DNA from: Tetragonia tetragonoides
Taxonomy: Eukaryota; Streptophyta; Magnoliopsida; Caryophyllales; Aizoaceae
NCBI GenBank assembly: GCA_038025085.1
Contig: CM076153.1
Coordinates: forward strand, 11,005,501 to 11,069,500
Length of the DNA: 64,000 nucleotides
Direction of reading: 5' to 3'
Position 1 is the first letter of the stretch, and each line of letters opens with the position of its first letter. The notes beneath the pieces are model-generated. The model saw only the letters and a program-made list of their open reading frames with translations. It made no database searches and was not told the origin of the DNA. Of this stretch, positions 44,026-62,351 are shown piece after piece. Made by a program: the position numbers and the translations under genes.

Positions 44026-44961
44026 TTATGAGTTGCAACAATATTTTCTTATTCAAAATTTTCTTACACAATGATAGGGTCACTGTTAGCGAGACTTCTC
44101 ATACAAATTGGAAAATAATTGTTGGCAATGCTCAGATATGAACCCCATTTCATTTCTACTTTTTGATAACTGGAAAGCATTTCCATTGTATGACAAGGTT
44201 ATCAGAGTCCAGCACATATAATCCAATAAAATAAGAAGGGAAGAAAAGACATAATGGAGAAACTAAACAGCAAATGAAATACGTCTCTTATACATGCAAA
44301 ACACAAATAAAACTGGAAGAAAAAGAGAAAGAAAACACAAATTGAGAATGACGTTTGAATAATTTTAGTGCTTTCCAAAACCTGAAGTAGAATAAATTCT
44401 GCATGCACAGTGATAATAACCCGAAACTTTCCTGTATAGCACAGATTAGATACACACAAAGCAATTGTGAGTTAAATTTTAGTTGGGTTCTTTTATCAAA
44501 CATATGGTGTGCAAAATAGGGATGTTGTTATACACACAGTCTGGAACCATTAACAATCATATTATCCAAAAAGTCATTGACAAAAACATAGGAAGAGATA
44601 GCGCAAACCTGGAAACAGGACGGGGCAGCAGATGGCACCTTGGGGTAGTCCAAAGAGTCTATCAACGGAAGGAGACAGGGAGATTATTGAAAACGAACTC
44701 AATTTCCAAGAATCAAATTTAGTAGTCCAAAGAGTCTAGGAGCCAATTTGACTCTGGTTGCTGTAGATTCCAACGCTGGAGAAGTTTGGGAATTTGGGAA
44801 TTGGGCGTTTTCGAGAGTCTTCTCCAGGAAGGAAAAAATAAAGCAGACGAGTTGGGGTCAGAGGGGTTTGGGCGGGAAAAAAATTTAACCAGAGCACGCC
44901 ACAATGATGTCAGCGGTAGCTATTTTAGTATAAGTTATAGATAGATAGATAGATAGATACA
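44026..44961. other. Sequence between two Helitron-type elements
   Basis: No gene is recognised. On the minus strand 44904-44722 is open (MWRALVKFFSRPNPSDPN and on) and contains an E2F-like TTTCCCGCC (44871-44879 on plus as GGCGGGAAA). The direct repeat GTAGTCCAAAGAGTCT occurs near 44645 and 44724. It may be a remnant of a gene 5' end. A GATA tetranucleotide repeat lies at 44937-44960. Confidence 0.4.
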
Positions 44962-45220
44962 TTAGATTCCCGCGCGTTGCACGGTTTGTGTATATAACAA
45001 TTAATTAATACATTTTTACTGGTACAAATTTGTAACAAATAGTTAGTCTGTGTCACGTATTGCTACTCCATTCCTAATCTATGGACATCTCCATTTCTAT
45101 ACTCAAATCAATTTTATTGTTTTCGGGTTTAATTCTAGTTGGATGATCCGTGCAATGTCCGAACTTTTTACCATTTTATAGTAAATTATAGCCTATAATT
45201 ACAGGAAACAATCAGAAAAA

Positions 45221-45255
<35 letters not shown>

Positions 45256-45591
45256 TTTAAGTATTATCATATCATTATTCTTCTATAATAAGGGCTTAAA
45301 TTCGTAAATGATCATGAATTCACCAACATCATAAATAAAATTGTTATACTTTATCTATCTATTTCCCATTATACTGCACAAATCCGTTGCATGCATTAGT
45401 AATAAATGTACAACTAAGATGGTTAACATAAATTGAATCAAAAGTCAAACTTGAACCAAAGTGTGAACGTAATAAATTAGAGTATGACATCATTTACACG
45501 TGGCTTATGATATTGATGTAGAAACCTATGTGGATGCACACGTATTATTATAGCAATTGTGCACATTCACTTATATATATATATATATTGA
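44962..45591 (-). mobile_element. Second Helitron-like element, 630 bp
   Basis: On the minus strand it starts TCAATATATATATATATAAG (45591) and ends with the hairpin CCGTGCAACGCGCGGG followed by AATCTAA (44962). The flanks are A (44961) and T (45592). The start resembles that of the 42603-44025 element. A 30-base T run lies at 45223-45252. Confidence 0.6.
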
Positions 45592-46269
45592 TAATTTATT
45601 GATGCGCGATAAAACTAATTTGATTTGGTAAAATTGACGTAAGCATTGTAATAGGACAAAAATCACAAAATGATTAACAAAAGTTGGGGCAACCCAACAA
45701 TATAGTTTGATCCACTTAAACCAGACTTAACAAAATGATTAGAACTCTTACATCAACATTTTATATTGCTTATCAAATAAAAAAAAATAGAGAAAAAGAA
45801 TTTACAAGGTCATGGTTAAGAAAAACATAGAAGTTTGAGTAATTTTAAATTAGTATCGGTTTACACTCAATTGATCTAAATTCAGGCTATATATGATTCA
45901 AGTTACTTTTAGTTACACACAATTACTTTGTAATTATTTAGATTATTTCTGATTTTGAATCAACATCATGGTATCGTATTTAACGAGAAATTAGGTAAAA
46001 CACATTTTTTATGTAATATCTTACAACCCATATACAACAAGCAAGTCAATAAAATTTATTTTACAAACTTACTCACCAAAGATGCTAGCAGAAATCCAAT
46101 ACATATCTTTTTTAATAAAATCTAACTTCATGACCAACTCAACTACCCATCCCCGAGTTAGCTAAATCGGATTTCACTTGACTCTTTTAACCCATCTCTA
46201 ATATGCTAAAGTCACAAAATTGCATAAACACGTGTGTAAGACCATATATTGCCCCGCTTCTTACTTTGA
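45592..46269. other. Intergenic region upstream of MSI1
   Basis: AT-rich DNA with no gene seen. The right part is the MSI1 promoter. Confidence 0.5.
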
Positions 46270-46277
46270 TTTCCCGC
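46270..46277 (+). promoter_or_regulatory. E2F-type site upstream of MSI1
   Basis: TTTCCCGC matches the plant E2F consensus. It lies about 30 bp before the CT-rich sequence that begins the probable leader. It is the same core found twice upstream of RPA2. Confidence 0.5.
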
Positions 46278-46846
46278 TCTTCTACACACACACAGACCTC
46301 CCAGAAAAGAAAACCCCTCTCCACTCTCCATCTCTCTCCTCCCCCCATTTTCTCTCTCCTCTCTTGCTCCCGCCATCGGCCGCCTCATTCCTCGTACTCA
46401 GGTATCCATTTCTCTCTCCTTTATTCCCCTTTCCCTTTTCTCTTACGATTCTCATCGTATAATAACTACATTCCAATTTTTCGCACTTCAATTTCCGACT
46501 CAATTTAATTTATGTATTTTTTTGGGGCAAACTTCTGTTATAGCAATTGAATCACTGAACTTTGCTTCTTTTTCTGATATACCATAGTTTCAATTTATCG
46601 TCAATTGAACAAAAAACCCTAATTTTACACCTTTTGGTTGTTTTCTGAAAATTGCGATTCATTTTTTTGTTTCTAGGGCAAGATAGCCGTCATTGACACC
46701 CAAGTGAGCTTTTCTTCTATTTGCATTTTATTAAATCGGTAAGTTCATTTGATGGATTAGAATCGTACAATTGAATTAACACTTTCCTGAGTTTTGTTTG
46801 CTGAAAAATTGAATTTTGTTTTTTCTAGGGTTTTGTTGTAGAATAG

Positions 46847-51636
<4,790 letters not shown>

Positions 51637-52853
51637 GTTAATTTGCCAGGTCTTCTGACCCTTGGGAGTTGGGTTATTTTAATATATAGGTGCAGTTAGG
51701 GCTTCATATCTCCCCTTCTAATTAGGTGCATGATTTGGCATCAATCAACCGCTCCCCTCACATGCTAGATCCCTCTGGTGCCCAGCATGTCTACATCTAT
51801 GATTCGATGTTTTGTACCAGTCAATGTGAATTTGTCGGTAAGCATTCGACAAACAGGTCGGTTGTTCTGGAGCTGTGCTTCTTTGTTATGTAACAAAGTT
51901 CGGATTGAAACTTAAGAGCCTTTTTGATGTATTGTACATTTTTATTTAATTATGTAGGTGGTGATAAGTTCTCATGTCCTTGTATCTCCTGTGTGGATGC
52001 TATCCTGAGACTTGATTCAATCTTTGGCCAAATAGTTTTTGGTTGTCTTCATTATTTTCCAAGTTGCTACTTATTTGTACTCGTAATTATCTTTTTTAAG
52101 GTAAGAACAAAGTTCCATCCAATCTAGCCCACATTGGACTAGGTAGAGTTGGTGTATCAATATCCCCCTCCACCCCGTCTCAAATGGCTTGGACGAGCAA
52201 CTTAAGCTTTTCAATAGTTTGATTAAAGCCCGTTCTTTCCGTTGTCTGAATGCTCTGTTCCATCTATTACGCGTCATTTGGTTTTCTTCCGTTCCTCATT
52301 GGCCCACACCATTTCGTTGAAGAGAACATAACCTAAGGTTAATATATGCGGTGTATCGAATTTTCATCTAAAATGAACCATCATAATAGTCAAAAGCAAC
52401 TAGTAGAAGCATAAAAGGTTGTTGCATAGAACTCTACAATAAGGCATACTGCAAAAGCAAGTAGGAGATAGTTGAAACTTAACTACTGTAAAGCATACCG
52501 CAGTATGAAAGAAAGGAGACATAGGAGAGAGAACGACAAACAATTTGCTTTCTGGAACTCTCGAAGGATCAAATTTCACATCCTCCCTTTTTTTCATAAT
52601 AAAGTCCCCATTTTTTATTCCATTTTCTCTCTTATTTGAACAAAGCTAGAGCTAATAAGCTACCGTGGTTAGTTGCTCATCACTCGTTTCAAACTTCCAA
52701 CTGACTTTTAAAGCTCCTCAATCACATTTTTATTATTATTTATTATTACCAATTTGTATTAATTTCATTTTAACCCAAGCTTTGATGTTGATGATAGTCT
52801 AGCACTATAATCATCTCAATTTTTCACTCTCTATCTTGGGAATTTTGATTGCC
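51637..52853. other. MSI1 3' UTR and intergenic region
   Basis: The MSI1 3' UTR probably covers about the first 300 bp. The rest is unique-looking AT-rich DNA and the ABC1K promoter. No other gene or bounded repeat is recognised. Confidence 0.5.
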
Positions 52854-55800
52854 ATGGCTATGGAATTCATTTGCCCAAGTTGCTCATCAAATTCATCACT
52901 TTCTCTCTCCACTTCCCTCACTTCACCCCTTCTATCTCCTACACCAAGATCACTTCTTTTTCAGAAGAAAATCAGTACCCAATTTCCAGCTAAGAAACCA
53001 TCAAAATCATTGCAAATTAGAGCAAAAGCGTTACAGCTTAGCAAGAATGGTAGCAGTGCCCTTGAACAACTTGATATTGAACGTGGGGTTTGTGTGCCCT
53101 TTCGCAAGTATACACCAGAGGGGGTAATTGCTTTTTTTCTTTAATTATTCAATATTTTATGTTTTAATGTTGTTTTGCTTTTTTTTTTTTTTTTTGGGTT
53201 GTGGGTTTTATTTGCTAGGGAATTTGGTTGGGTTTTGTTCAGGCTTGGTTTTAGCCTTGAATTCTTTGTAATTGCCAATCATTCATTTTGTGTTCTGAAT
53301 TTTAAATGATTTTGATGTGTTCTGGCTTCTGGGTTTTCATTTGCAAGGCATTTTGGTTGATGGGTTTTGTTCTAGGTGTCTTTTAGGGTGTGTTCTTTTC
53401 TAAATTGAACTGAAAACTGTCCGGGTAGCCATCAATTCTCTTTAATTGCCGATCATACATTTCTGTGTTTTGGAATTTGATGTTTATGATGATGTTTTCT
53501 GGCTTAGGGGTATTTATTTGCAATTGAATTTGGTTAATGGGTCTTGTTCAGGCTTGTTTTTAGCCTTAAATTCTTTGTATTTGCTGCTGGGTTAGTGTTA
53601 AACTGGACTTTAATTTCAAATTTGCAAACCGATGGGTTTGGCTAAGTTGTTTACAGTTTGCTTGGTTGTGGTCTGTTTCCAAATGGTAAGAAGGGTGTTT
53701 TTTCGTAAGTTGTAGAGTGTAAAGCTTCATTGCATGAATTTGAGGCACAATTTGGAGGGTAAAGAGCCATGTAAGTGCTCCTATAGAGTGTGCTAAGGGT
53801 TTGATTGTATGGTTGTTTTGCGTTCTATTTTTATGAAACTGAATTCCCTGTGTGGAAAATAATAAAGCAAGTATCTGATTGGGTGGATTTGCTTACTTAA
53901 GTTCTTTTCAGCAACTTAATATTGGTATTTGTTTGGTATTGATGATGAATTGGTGATTTATTGTGAGATTGGATACTTCCTTTGTTTCTTAGGTGAGGAG
54001 CAAAGTACTGGAATCCAGTGAGGGTACTTTGTCTTTGATTCAGCGTGGCGTTGAAATAGTGTGGAGCCTGGGGTATTACTGGGCTGGACTTGCATACGAC
54101 TGTTTAGTTGGTAGGGATGAGGAAGTTGTGCCATATCGAGCCCGGCAACTCAGAAATCTGTTATGCAATTTGGGACCGTCCTTTGTCAAAGCTGGGCAGG
54201 TTGGTACACTGTTTGTTACTTATTGTGTTGGTGGCAATTTATTCCTATTTCTGAATTTGAGGATTAAGTTCATTTGTAGTTCTATGCAGTGAAACCTCTA
54301 TCTTATTCGTACATTAGAGTTGGTATTTGAGCAAAGGGTTTGATTGTGCAATTGTCCAAGAAAAGGGTTTGTCCAGTCAAATAACCTGATTGTGCTATCT
54401 TCATGGCTAATTGACTGGCCATTTTTTGTTAAATGAAATGAATCATTGACTGTGATTAGAAGAGAGATCTGTTTGTGTATGAGATGTGGCAGGGGATTTG
54501 GAGTGTTGTTTATGTAAATTTAGGGAATGCTGAAAACATTAATTCAATAAAGAATAGCTAGGCTTGAGGGATTGGCAGTTCACGAAGAAAAAGATACATT
54601 ATAGGGAAGGACTGAGCTTTCTTGTATGTCTTCATTGGTTAGAGACGGTTTTGACAACTCTTCCTTAGTAATAGATGGTTTGGACACCATGCTTTAACAA
54701 GTATTGGGTTCTTGTTTGAAAATTAGTGTGTTTCAAAGGCCCATTTTCATCACAAATATCCTTGCCAAATTTGAAATCGGCAATTTGAAATCAAAGCCTT
54801 CTAGTAAAAATGTCACTTAATGGATTCCCCACCCTGTCAACTACTCCCCTCCAATCCCCAGAGAAGAAAAGAAAAAAGAAAATGCATATTGTAGAAGATT
54901 TATTTAGCTGTGTCAATTATTGCTGGCAGTGCTGTGTTGAGCTGTTAAAATAATTGCAGTTTGTAGTTTTGGCTTTATTTATTTAATCACTAGTGAATGG
55001 TCTTTAAGCAGGTTGTTTGTTCTCAGATTCTGTTTGTTGTTGTTTGATGAGATGCTGACAGGTTCTAGCAAACAGACCTGATATCATCAGAGAAGATTAT
55101 ATGAATGAACTCTGCATTTTGCAAGATGATGTTCCATCATTTCCTAACCAGGTATGCCTACAAGGCGACATTGACTATGTAAACCTTTTGTCTCTGGATA
55201 TTGAACATTGTTTCGCAAGTGAATAATTGCTTGGAAATCCTCTATGTTGCCTTCAAAATCATAGAAGAGGAGCTAGGCCAGCCCCTAGAGGCCATTTTTA
55301 GCAAAATCTCATCACAGACGATAGCAGCTGCAAGTTTGGGACAAGTTTATCGGGCTACCCTTCGCTCTACAGGAGAAGATGTTGCAATTAAGGTGTTTAT
55401 TCTGGTGCCTTACTCTCCATATTGTAAGTAGAAGTTGTAAATTAATCATGGGCACATCTATTAAAGATGAATTTATAGAATCATCTGTCTCCCTCCTACC
55501 CTCCGTCCCCTGCCTTCCATCCAGGGAATTGAGTGAGAGGATAACATTTCCCAAGCTATTATTCTTGTAATTCGAGTTTGGTAATAATTGAAAGAGAAAG
55601 GTGCTCTGTTAGAGACGGAATTGCCTCTTTCATGATCTTATTATGTTAGTTAAGTACACTCATCTTTTCAGAGTTCTGGAATCTAGCAACTGATTTTCAA
55701 ATTTTGCATCCAACAAGATAATGTAATGTTTTCCAACTCTTACTAAAATCTTTCATGAACCTAAACAATAAAACAAAGTGAAAAGTCTAACTTGTTGAAC

Positions 55801-58800
55801 GTGACTTGGCTTTCCATTTTTCTCTCTTTTTCCTTTTTAAAGGACAACATTGCACTTTTCAGTTTAAAACATAGGAGTATTAAATGATTGGTTTTTGAAC
55901 TTTTTCTACAAACTTAAGCTAAATCATACCCTTAACTGACTATTGTCCATATCAGGCAAATGTTATATGAACACCCCAGTTATTTTTGGTAATTAATTGT
56001 TTGGCTTCAAATGATATTAAAAGAACTATTCATCTATCCTGTAGTCAAATCTATGCTTTTGAATTAGTTTAAGACAGTGTGTTGATTTGCAGTTTCTGTG
56101 TCAGTTAGGAAATTACAATGCTCATTGTGATGATATTTTCTCCGTGGTAGGTACATACTCCTTCGTAAACGGTAGACAGTAGTCCATCCCAGGATATATT
56201 TGACATTACTTTAGGTCGTCCAAAAGAATTGTCAATTCCCTAAATTAATAACATCTTATTTTCAACTTCATAATGATATCCCCTTGCTAAGGCTTCTGCG
56301 TAGAACTTAAGAGTCTAATATTTGGAAAGTGACTCTTACTTCAGGTAACAGGGAGTATTTGTTTTTAGGCGGTAAACTTCCTCTGATCTCTCCTTTAATT
56401 CTAGCTATAAATTGAAAGCTACTGAAATGGATGCATCAATTTGGAATCGCAGGTACAAAGGCCTAACATAGAGCCCATAATTCATAGGGACCTATTTCTC
56501 TTCCGGACACTTACGTCATTTTTGAATGGCATCAGTATACAGAAACTAGGCTGCAATGCCGAGCTAATTGTTGATGAATTTGGCGAGAAGCTTTTAGAGG
56601 AGCTTGATTACACCTTGGTAAGCTGTTCTCTCCTAAGGTTCCTGTGGTTGCCAACAAAAGTTGATTGCTTTTATGCGTTTTTTTCTCAAATTACCATATT
56701 TGTCTCTGTTAATATGTGAAGCTGTGATGCTCCCTAGTTTCAGAATGGTTTGAGCCTGAACACATTGTACTATTTTTTATTTATTTATATAAATAACATC
56801 ATTATAAGGTACATTCTTTTCCCAAACAAGAAAGGGTGAAAGGATATGTCTTTTCTCATGAAGAGTTAAATGAATAAACCTTATAGTAATATTAAAAGCA
56901 AGATGATGTAGACATGTATTATGTCTCATTTAGTTTTATGATACTCTAATACTGACCGTTCTATCTTCCGATGAAATGTCCAATGTTTACTCAAATTATT
57001 GTCCCTCTCCACTGATATACTTCAGGAAGCTCGTAATATTGAAGATTTTTTGGAGAACTTTAAAGATGATCCCACTGTCAAAATTCCTCGGGTATACAAG
57101 CAGTATTGTGGATCACGTGTGTTAGTAATGGAGTGGATTGATGGAATTCGCTGTACAAATCCTCAGGTTTCAATTCTGGGATCGATTATTCTCCTTTATT
57201 ACGCTGTCCGCACGGAATTATGTTTGTGCTGACATTTGGCAATTCTCAATGTATATAGGCTATTAGGGAAGCAGGCATTGACCTCGAGGGTTTTTTGACT
57301 GTTGGAGTTAGTGCTGCCCTCCGTCAATTGTTGGAGTTTGGGCTGTTCCATGGAGATCCTCATCCTGGAAACATATTTGCTATGCGTGATGGGCGCATTG
57401 CATACGTGGACTTTGGAAATGTCGCGGTTCTGAGCCAGGTAAAGCATTGAGGAGTTAGAGCATTTCCATACCAAAAAAAAGAGAGTAAATTCTTTATGCG
57501 TCTGCATGGCGGGATTTAGCTAATTGAATATTAAGCCTTTGTTGCAGCTCTTCTTCTCTTTGATAAGTCAGAAACTGATGTGGACACAAAAAGTTGCCAT
57601 TCATAATTAAAGGATAATTTGACAATGCTTAGTACTAAATGGCCTGTGTCATGAGATTAAGAGTCTGATTTAAAATTGAAATCTGAACTATGTCCTCTCT
57701 TCAAATATTTTCTCTCTCATTCTTAGTGCAATTTTGCTCTCAACTGGGAATTCTTGTTAGCTTTGCTTGTGAGGATCTCTTCAATTGGAGTTTTCTGTAA
57801 ATCTGTCGTCCTTTTGTCTTTTTCCTTATTTATTGACATCTTTCCTCGTCTCATGTTTCAGCAAAATAAACAGATTCTGAAAGATGCTGTTGTTCACGCC
57901 GTGAATGAAGATTATGCTGAGATGGCAAATGATTTCACCAGGCTTGGTTTCCTGGCAAAAGGAACGGACGTGTCTCCTATTGTCCCGGCTTTAGAATCAA
58001 TATGGCAGAATTCTCTTGGGAAAGGGCTATCAGAATTTAATTTCAGAAGTGTCACTGGTACTTTCATTTCCCTACGTCTGTTCTTTGTGTTAGTTGAGAG
58101 TTATTGTACTTACCGTGACTTGTGACTGTCAGGTAAATTCAATCAGCTTGTCTATCAATATCCCATCCGTATTCCAGAAAGGTTTTCTCTTGTCATCCGA
58201 TCTCTGTTGACTCAAGAAGGCATTTGCTTATCTCTGAAGCCTGACTTCAAGTTTCTTGAGGTAACTACCATGTCATATGGCGGACCAAATATGTATAAAT
58301 TTTCAGCTAGAAAACCATGTTGACAAGACCAATGGAAAGCATGCAATATAGCACAAGGGCTCCAAACATGTGATTCATTGATGTAGACATCAAAGGCAAA
58401 TGTGGTTTCTTTAAGGCAATGAGAAAGTAAATATATTTTGGTTCACAAACAATAGCATTTGTTTTGGATCACAAACATCTAATGCACGCCATCTATACTG
58501 AGTAGTAAACATAAGTCTGTAGTTAAAGATCGATACAAGAGCTATCATCACACAGATAAACTTCAAATGTACAGAAACTAGATTCTCCACCCCCCTCCCA
58601 TTTTCTGTTGAAGGTAAGAATGGGCTTCCACCAAACCCAACCCCAGCAAGCCCAGTCTGTCTTGGACTGGACCAGAGTTGGGTGTGTAAATGATTCCCGC
58701 ACCCCAAGTATATTGGACTAGGCAGCCCCCATATTTTCTTCACAAGGAATAATGGACAGAAGCTAGTATATCTCTATATGCTGACAACTACTGTGAGCCT

Positions 58801-60307
58801 GCTGTTTAAATGTGGCCTATTTTATCTTTTTTCTTCACTTTGCTCAAACTGAAGGTCTCTCTCACATGCTTGGTGATCTAAAATCTGTCATTGAATTAGG
58901 CTTCCGGAAAAACCTAAACATGGGGATTGGAATAAGGTTGCATACTTTGAGTGTATAAGCCTGCTTAGAGAATGACATTTTTCTTTAAAATGCCGAAATA
59001 TATAGAAGTTATTTTATCATCAGCGGTTGATCTTTTCTCAATATGCATATAAGCTGTTGGGTTGTTTATGGTTTACTTTTTGTTGTTTTATCGTCTTTCC
59101 TGATTTGATTTGCTCTCCTTTTTCACTAGGTGGCTTACCCGTATGTGGCAAAGCGTCTTCTTACAGATCCAAATCCTGCTCTTCGTGAACGTCTAATACA
59201 GGTGAGCTACATCACTAATGCAGGCCTGCAGTCAATTGCTTCCTCGCTGCTAGTTTATGTTTGTCTTCAGCCGGACTTGCTTATCTTTGTCCTTGTACTT
59301 GTTCTAGGTAATCTTAGACGAATATGGTGATTTAATTCAGTAGATATATATACTGAGTAGTAGTTTTCTTCTTTTTTCCTTGTTTTTCTTCTTGTTGCTG
59401 AAGATAAGTATAGGCGGGCCCTAATGATTCCTCTTCAATACAGGAGCCAACTAGGGTAAGACCACAGGTAGGGGAAAAGGGGAGACAGAGTATCTAAGCC
59501 TACCTACCTGGGTCCATATAAATGTCCTTATTATGGAACTAAGCCATAGTGGTGACCAGCATTTGAACCCTGGTCATCATAGTAGGAGGCGTTACAGCTA
59601 CCAACTTTACTAAGTTGGTTCATGTTTTGAAGATTAATTATAATGTCTGAAGGGCTTGCTTCCTCTTACGAGAATGTTGTAGGGAAAATTAAAATGCAGA
59701 TGGACTTGTGTTGATATGAGTTTGACATGAATTTCTTCGGGGGCTTAATTTCTATGAAGAGTTAGAAAAATGGCATAAGACAACACTGTTTTCAATCATA
59801 TTGTGCTTTTAAAGAGACATGCCTCTGAGTATCTGTGAAACATGTTGTGCAATGCTGTCGAAATCACTTTCTTCTTTATCAGACCTGTTAACTTCTGACG
59901 GAACAAAATCTGAAAATAGGTGGAAAAACTACTGTCCAAGCAATTTATAGATAGTTTTCAAATAGGTTACAGAATGACACTGCAAAAAGCACAACATTGA
60001 TTTGTATCACCACTACTAGGGTCCATAACACAATATTATGTCGGTGCTCAATTCTAATTTGAGTTCACCCTAGTTCTGAACCACCTAACGGATTCTCTTT
60101 CATGTATCAGGTACTTTTCAAAGATGGTGTCTTCCAGTGGAAACGACTGGAAAATTTGATAGCACTGGCGAAGGAGAATGTTTCAATGATGAGCAGTACA
60201 CCAGCATTGCAACTTAGAACCACGTTAGTCTTGTTAATTACCTTCTTCTACAAGATCTTCTTTATTGAATGTCTACTCTTGACTCAGGATCCTAACTAGT
60301 TACATTC

Positions 60308-60343
<36 letters not shown>

Positions 60344-60836
60344 ATTGATATTAGGGGAGGGAGCGGACAAGTAGCACGGAAATTGGACCTGATAGACACC
60401 ATCAAGGATGGCACACGATTAATCCTGATCGATGAAGGGATTCGTCGACAGCTAATTCTTGCTTTCACTGAAGACTCCAAGCTCCACATAGAAGAGGTTG
60501 GTTTTTCTTGAAATTTTTTCTCTTGTTATTTTTATAAGTTCTCAAACATCTTCAACTAAATTTTCTTCAACACAATGTAGCTAGTAGACGTGTACCGATT
60601 GGTACAGGATCAAATAGATATTCCAACTGTTGCTGCAGAGGTTGTTCGAGGTTAGTGTTTGCTGGGTTGTTTGCCATCAGATTCTTTATTCAAAGCCTCA
60701 AAATTTTGATTATAACAATTAGTTCTATATCTGACGGGAAGTTCTGGTATACGATTGTGTTCTGCAACTTGCAGGTTTTCCTGCTATGGTAAAAGATATT
60801 GTGCTTTCGTGGGGCAATTCAGTCTTGTATGACTGA
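52854..60836 (+). CDS. ABC1K1: Chloroplast ABC1-type atypical kinase, ABC1K1/PGR6-like
   Basis: UbiB/ABC1-family protein kinase-like enzyme. The closest plant type, ABC1K1/PGR6, sits in plastoglobules and supports plastoquinone and tocopherol homeostasis. Fourteen exons: 52854-53123, 53993-54199, 55062-55151, 55246-55392, 56453-56617, 57026-57166, 57259-57438, 57862-58057, 58133-58260, 59130-59201, 60111-60223, 60355-60496, 60581-60650, 60775-60836. The sum is 1983 nt, 660 aa. Residues 1 to about 55 are Ser-rich and look like a transit peptide. Motifs: KAGQVLANRPDI, the Ala-rich loop AAASLGQVYRA replacing a glycine loop, the VAIK lysine, EELDYTL, catalytic HGDPHPGN and metal-binding DFGN. The ABC1K1 assignment is from memory of family sequences. 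Exon 4 has no AG acceptor where the conserved protein begins (55246); see findings. Confidence 0.88.
59395..59630 (-). mobile_element. Possible tRNA-derived SINE in ABC1K intron 10
   Basis: On the minus strand a box-A-like GTTGGTAGCTGTAACGCC is followed by a box-B-like GGTTCAAATGC, then a non-tRNA body. The boundaries are approximate and no target duplication was found. Confidence 0.35.
60307..60342. repeat. (TTTC)n microsatellite in ABC1K intron 11
   Basis: About nine TTTC units lie within the pyrimidine tract leading toward the acceptor of exon 12 (60354/60355). Confidence 0.95.
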
Positions 60837-62304
60837 AGTTAGGAGCTTCCTGTTGCTGATGAGTGATGAATTGGTAGTCTTCCTCGTAGAAGTTGGAATT
60901 TGGGAGCCAAATCTGGGTCCTTTCCATATTTTGTAGAGCAAAGAGGATCATCAAACCAAAGTAATATACCACCGTATATATATTATATGTATAGCCCAAG
61001 GAAACCACAATTTTTTGGCTTTGTAAATACAGGAGATGCACGGCGTCTCATAATTGTAATAGCAGGTCTCAACCTATGCTGTAAATTATAGTTCAAGTTC
61101 TGACATGAAAGTTCTGAATTGCATTCAGCAATTCTAGCTCACGTTGATCCTTTTTCACTGTAGCTTTTTGTCATTTCCAATTTGATATCTGAAGTGCTTT
61201 CCTATATGTACATTCTTTTGATTGGGGAAAGTTGAACTTTGTCAATGCTCTCATGAGAGGTCTTAACCATCTCCTCATGAGTATATTCACGAAATGCTCA
61301 CGACTTATGAGTACACCACTGAAAATCAACAAATCCATTGTAATTCAACAACCACACTCGACCTCCATTTATCCTAACTTGTCACATGTCTCTCTAAATT
61401 ATTGATGTAAAAGAGTTGTGCATTGAGTTTGGTTTCTAATGATAACAATAAATAATTATAATAATTTAAAAAAAAAAAAGAAGGAAAGGGAATCTCATTT
61501 CCGTTGTTTGGTTTAATAACATGAAATTGAAAGGAAATGAGTCCCTTTTCAAGTAAAAGAAATTAAGCAATTTGATGAAATTAACTCCAATAACATTAAG
61601 CAATTTGACCAAAATATTATGGTGTCATGTTTTGTTGATTAACGTATGATGTCAATAAGTGAATTGAACCCTATTTAGCTGCCGTTGTAGTTGAAACTTG
61701 GAACTAAATGGTGCGGCATGATCCTATATGAAATGAGCAATGCCTGGTCGAATCACGACTAATCCTAATTTTTTTGACTCTTATAAGTCTAACCATTACT
61801 ATGAAGAAGAGAAACATTTCTTTTTTCTCCGCGAATGAAAACATCCAAATTTCAGTTTTTTTTATGGGGTTTGGTGCAACCGTGCAGATTGAGTATATGT
61901 ATTTTTCTTTTTGGTTCAAGGGAGACACAAATGCCATACAATACATTTGAATACAACCAGAAAAAATAAATCGAACCTCAAATCTAATATATCCATAACC
62001 TTAATCGTAACCACTATGTTAAGAACTCAGTGGCACAAGTTAATCACTCTGTATAACTTTTTGAGTGGGTTAAGGATACTTTTAAACACAGTTTACCTAG
62101 TCGTTTAGTTCTAAACCTCTAATCACTGAGATTTGGTAGCATTTTTAGAAGTACGAGTATTTTTTTTGACTTTCATGGGAAATAAGGTGTGTTCTTTTTG
62201 AGGATGTGTCTGTCGTGTGTGTAAGCCAAACTGCCAAAGCGCCCAAATGAGAAGTGACGCTATATCTTACTCTCCCTAATCTCTGTCTTATGTCGGTTTG
62301 GATT

Positions 62305-62305
<1 letters not shown>
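60837..62305. other. ABC1K 3' flank and intergenic region
   Basis: The ABC1K 3' UTR likely extends several hundred bases. No gene or bounded mobile element was recognised from about 61200 to 62305. Confidence 0.5.

Positions 62306-62350
<45 letters not shown>
62306..62350. repeat. (GA)n microsatellite upstream of the last gene
   Basis: About 21 GA units lie just before the probable 5' UTR exon of the HBS1-like gene. Confidence 0.95.

Positions 62351-62351
<1 letters not shown>

Noticed and set aside
46203..46508. 101-codon plus-strand frame in the MSI1 leader
   Set aside because: It is CT-rich promoter and leader sequence ahead of the real MSI1 start, with a splice donor inside it.
53566..53748. 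Short minus-strand frame in ABC1K intron 1
   Set aside because: It is intronic, antisense and without coding features.
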